The position numbers and the translations under genes are program-made. The notes below the pieces were generated by a model that was not told the DNA's origin, did not search any database, and saw only the letters and a program-made list of their open reading frames with translations. Of a stretch of 64,000 bases of DNA, positions 63,902 through 64,000 are shown one piece after another (within the stretch, counting starts at the first letter, position 1; every line of letters starts with the position of its first letter). Source of the DNA: Campylobacter gracilis (GTDB lineage Bacteria > Campylobacterota > Campylobacteria > Campylobacterales > Campylobacteraceae); the NCBI RefSeq assembly GCF_018374135.1, contig NZ_JAHAFS010000003.1, positions 81,712 to 145,711 of the forward strand. The letters run 5' to 3'.

Positions 63902-64000
63902 CTTGCATCAGCACTCTTTGCGGCGCTGACTGCGATATTTGCAAAAATAGGGCTTGAAGGGATCAACTCCCACTTTGCGACTTTTATCCGCACGATCATC
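63902..64000 (+). pseudogene. 5' part of an EamA-family transporter, apparently broken
   Basis: The frame from 63902 to the window end reads LASALFAALTAIFAKIGLEG and then INSHFATFIRTII, the first helix of EamA (DMT) transporters. Immediately before it, in frame, is a TAG (63899-63901) that sits where a Trp codon (TGG) is expected, and another TAG lies at 63881-63883. No start codon exists in between. So the 5' end seems mutated. The rest of the gene is beyond the window, so the judgement is provisional. Confidence 0.55.

Noticed and set aside
1..64000. CRISPR array, prophage or insertion sequence
   Set aside because: No regular direct repeats with unique spacers, no transposase, integrase or phage gene was recognised.

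Overview
The window looks like a chromosomal segment of a Campylobacter (Epsilonproteobacteria). Supporting signs are a divergent split PglB-type oligosaccharyltransferase, a carboxynorspermidine dehydrogenase, a MOMP-like porin, a UGA-containing formate dehydrogenase with selA/selB, a patA-patB-ape1 peptidoglycan O-acetylation cluster and poly-G contingency tracts. Base composition is richer in G+C than C. jejuni, and long gene-free stretches full of AAATTT/AAAATTTT palindromes suggest a gracilis/showae/rectus-like oral species. That species guess is inference.
Layout. 1-5.3 kb: amino-acid ABC transporter (ATPase, binding protein), a nuclease-fold protein, thiE, uppP and a phosphoethanolamine transferase. 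5.9-11.3 kb: a class V aminotransferase, a DUF234-like protein, a DsbC-like thiol protein, efp, a hidden SelW-type selenoprotein and a frameshifted metallophosphoesterase. 11.7-15.6 kb: patA-patB-ape1. 17-28.9 kb: metE, a small beta-barrel protein, split pglB, a Bcr/CflA exporter, a pair of structured repeats, carboxynorspermidine dehydrogenase, a frameshifted DUF2892 relic and argO. 28.9-40.8 kb: two envelope proteins, then the formate dehydrogenase operon (polyferredoxin, TorD-like chaperone, small Tat protein, fdhA with UGA, fdhB), divergent from selA-selB. 40.8-49.5 kb: a second DsbC-like protein, an autotransporter with a Spherulin-4/GH135-like passenger, the thrS-infC-rpmI-rplT operon, a second Bcr/CflA exporter and a kinase-fold protein. 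49.7-64 kb: tRNA-Glu, a lipoprotein, nfo, a Sel1-repeat protein with a G16 promoter tract, murI with a large insertion, an EexN-like lipoprotein with a G11 tract in its signal peptide, NhaC, an SDR, a membrane protein, a luxS fossil, a DJ-1/PfpI protein, a cytochrome c, a porin with a candidate small RNA upstream, a lipoprotein and the disrupted start of an EamA transporter.
How it fits together. selA and selB sit beside a client (fdhA), and a second client (SelW-like) lies about 20 kb away. Both UGA codons are followed by matching 5-bp hairpins with a (C/G)GUGU loop. The envelope theme is strong: O-acetylation, lipid A modification, N-glycosylation, porin, autotransporter and phase-variable lipoproteins. 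Two further themes are decay or on/off switching at short homopolymers (pglB, metallophosphoesterase, DUF2892, EexN) and repeat-like low-complexity insertions inside otherwise conserved proteins (PatA, PatB, SelA, MurI, TorD and a membrane protein). No prophage, insertion sequence, CRISPR array or rRNA was seen.
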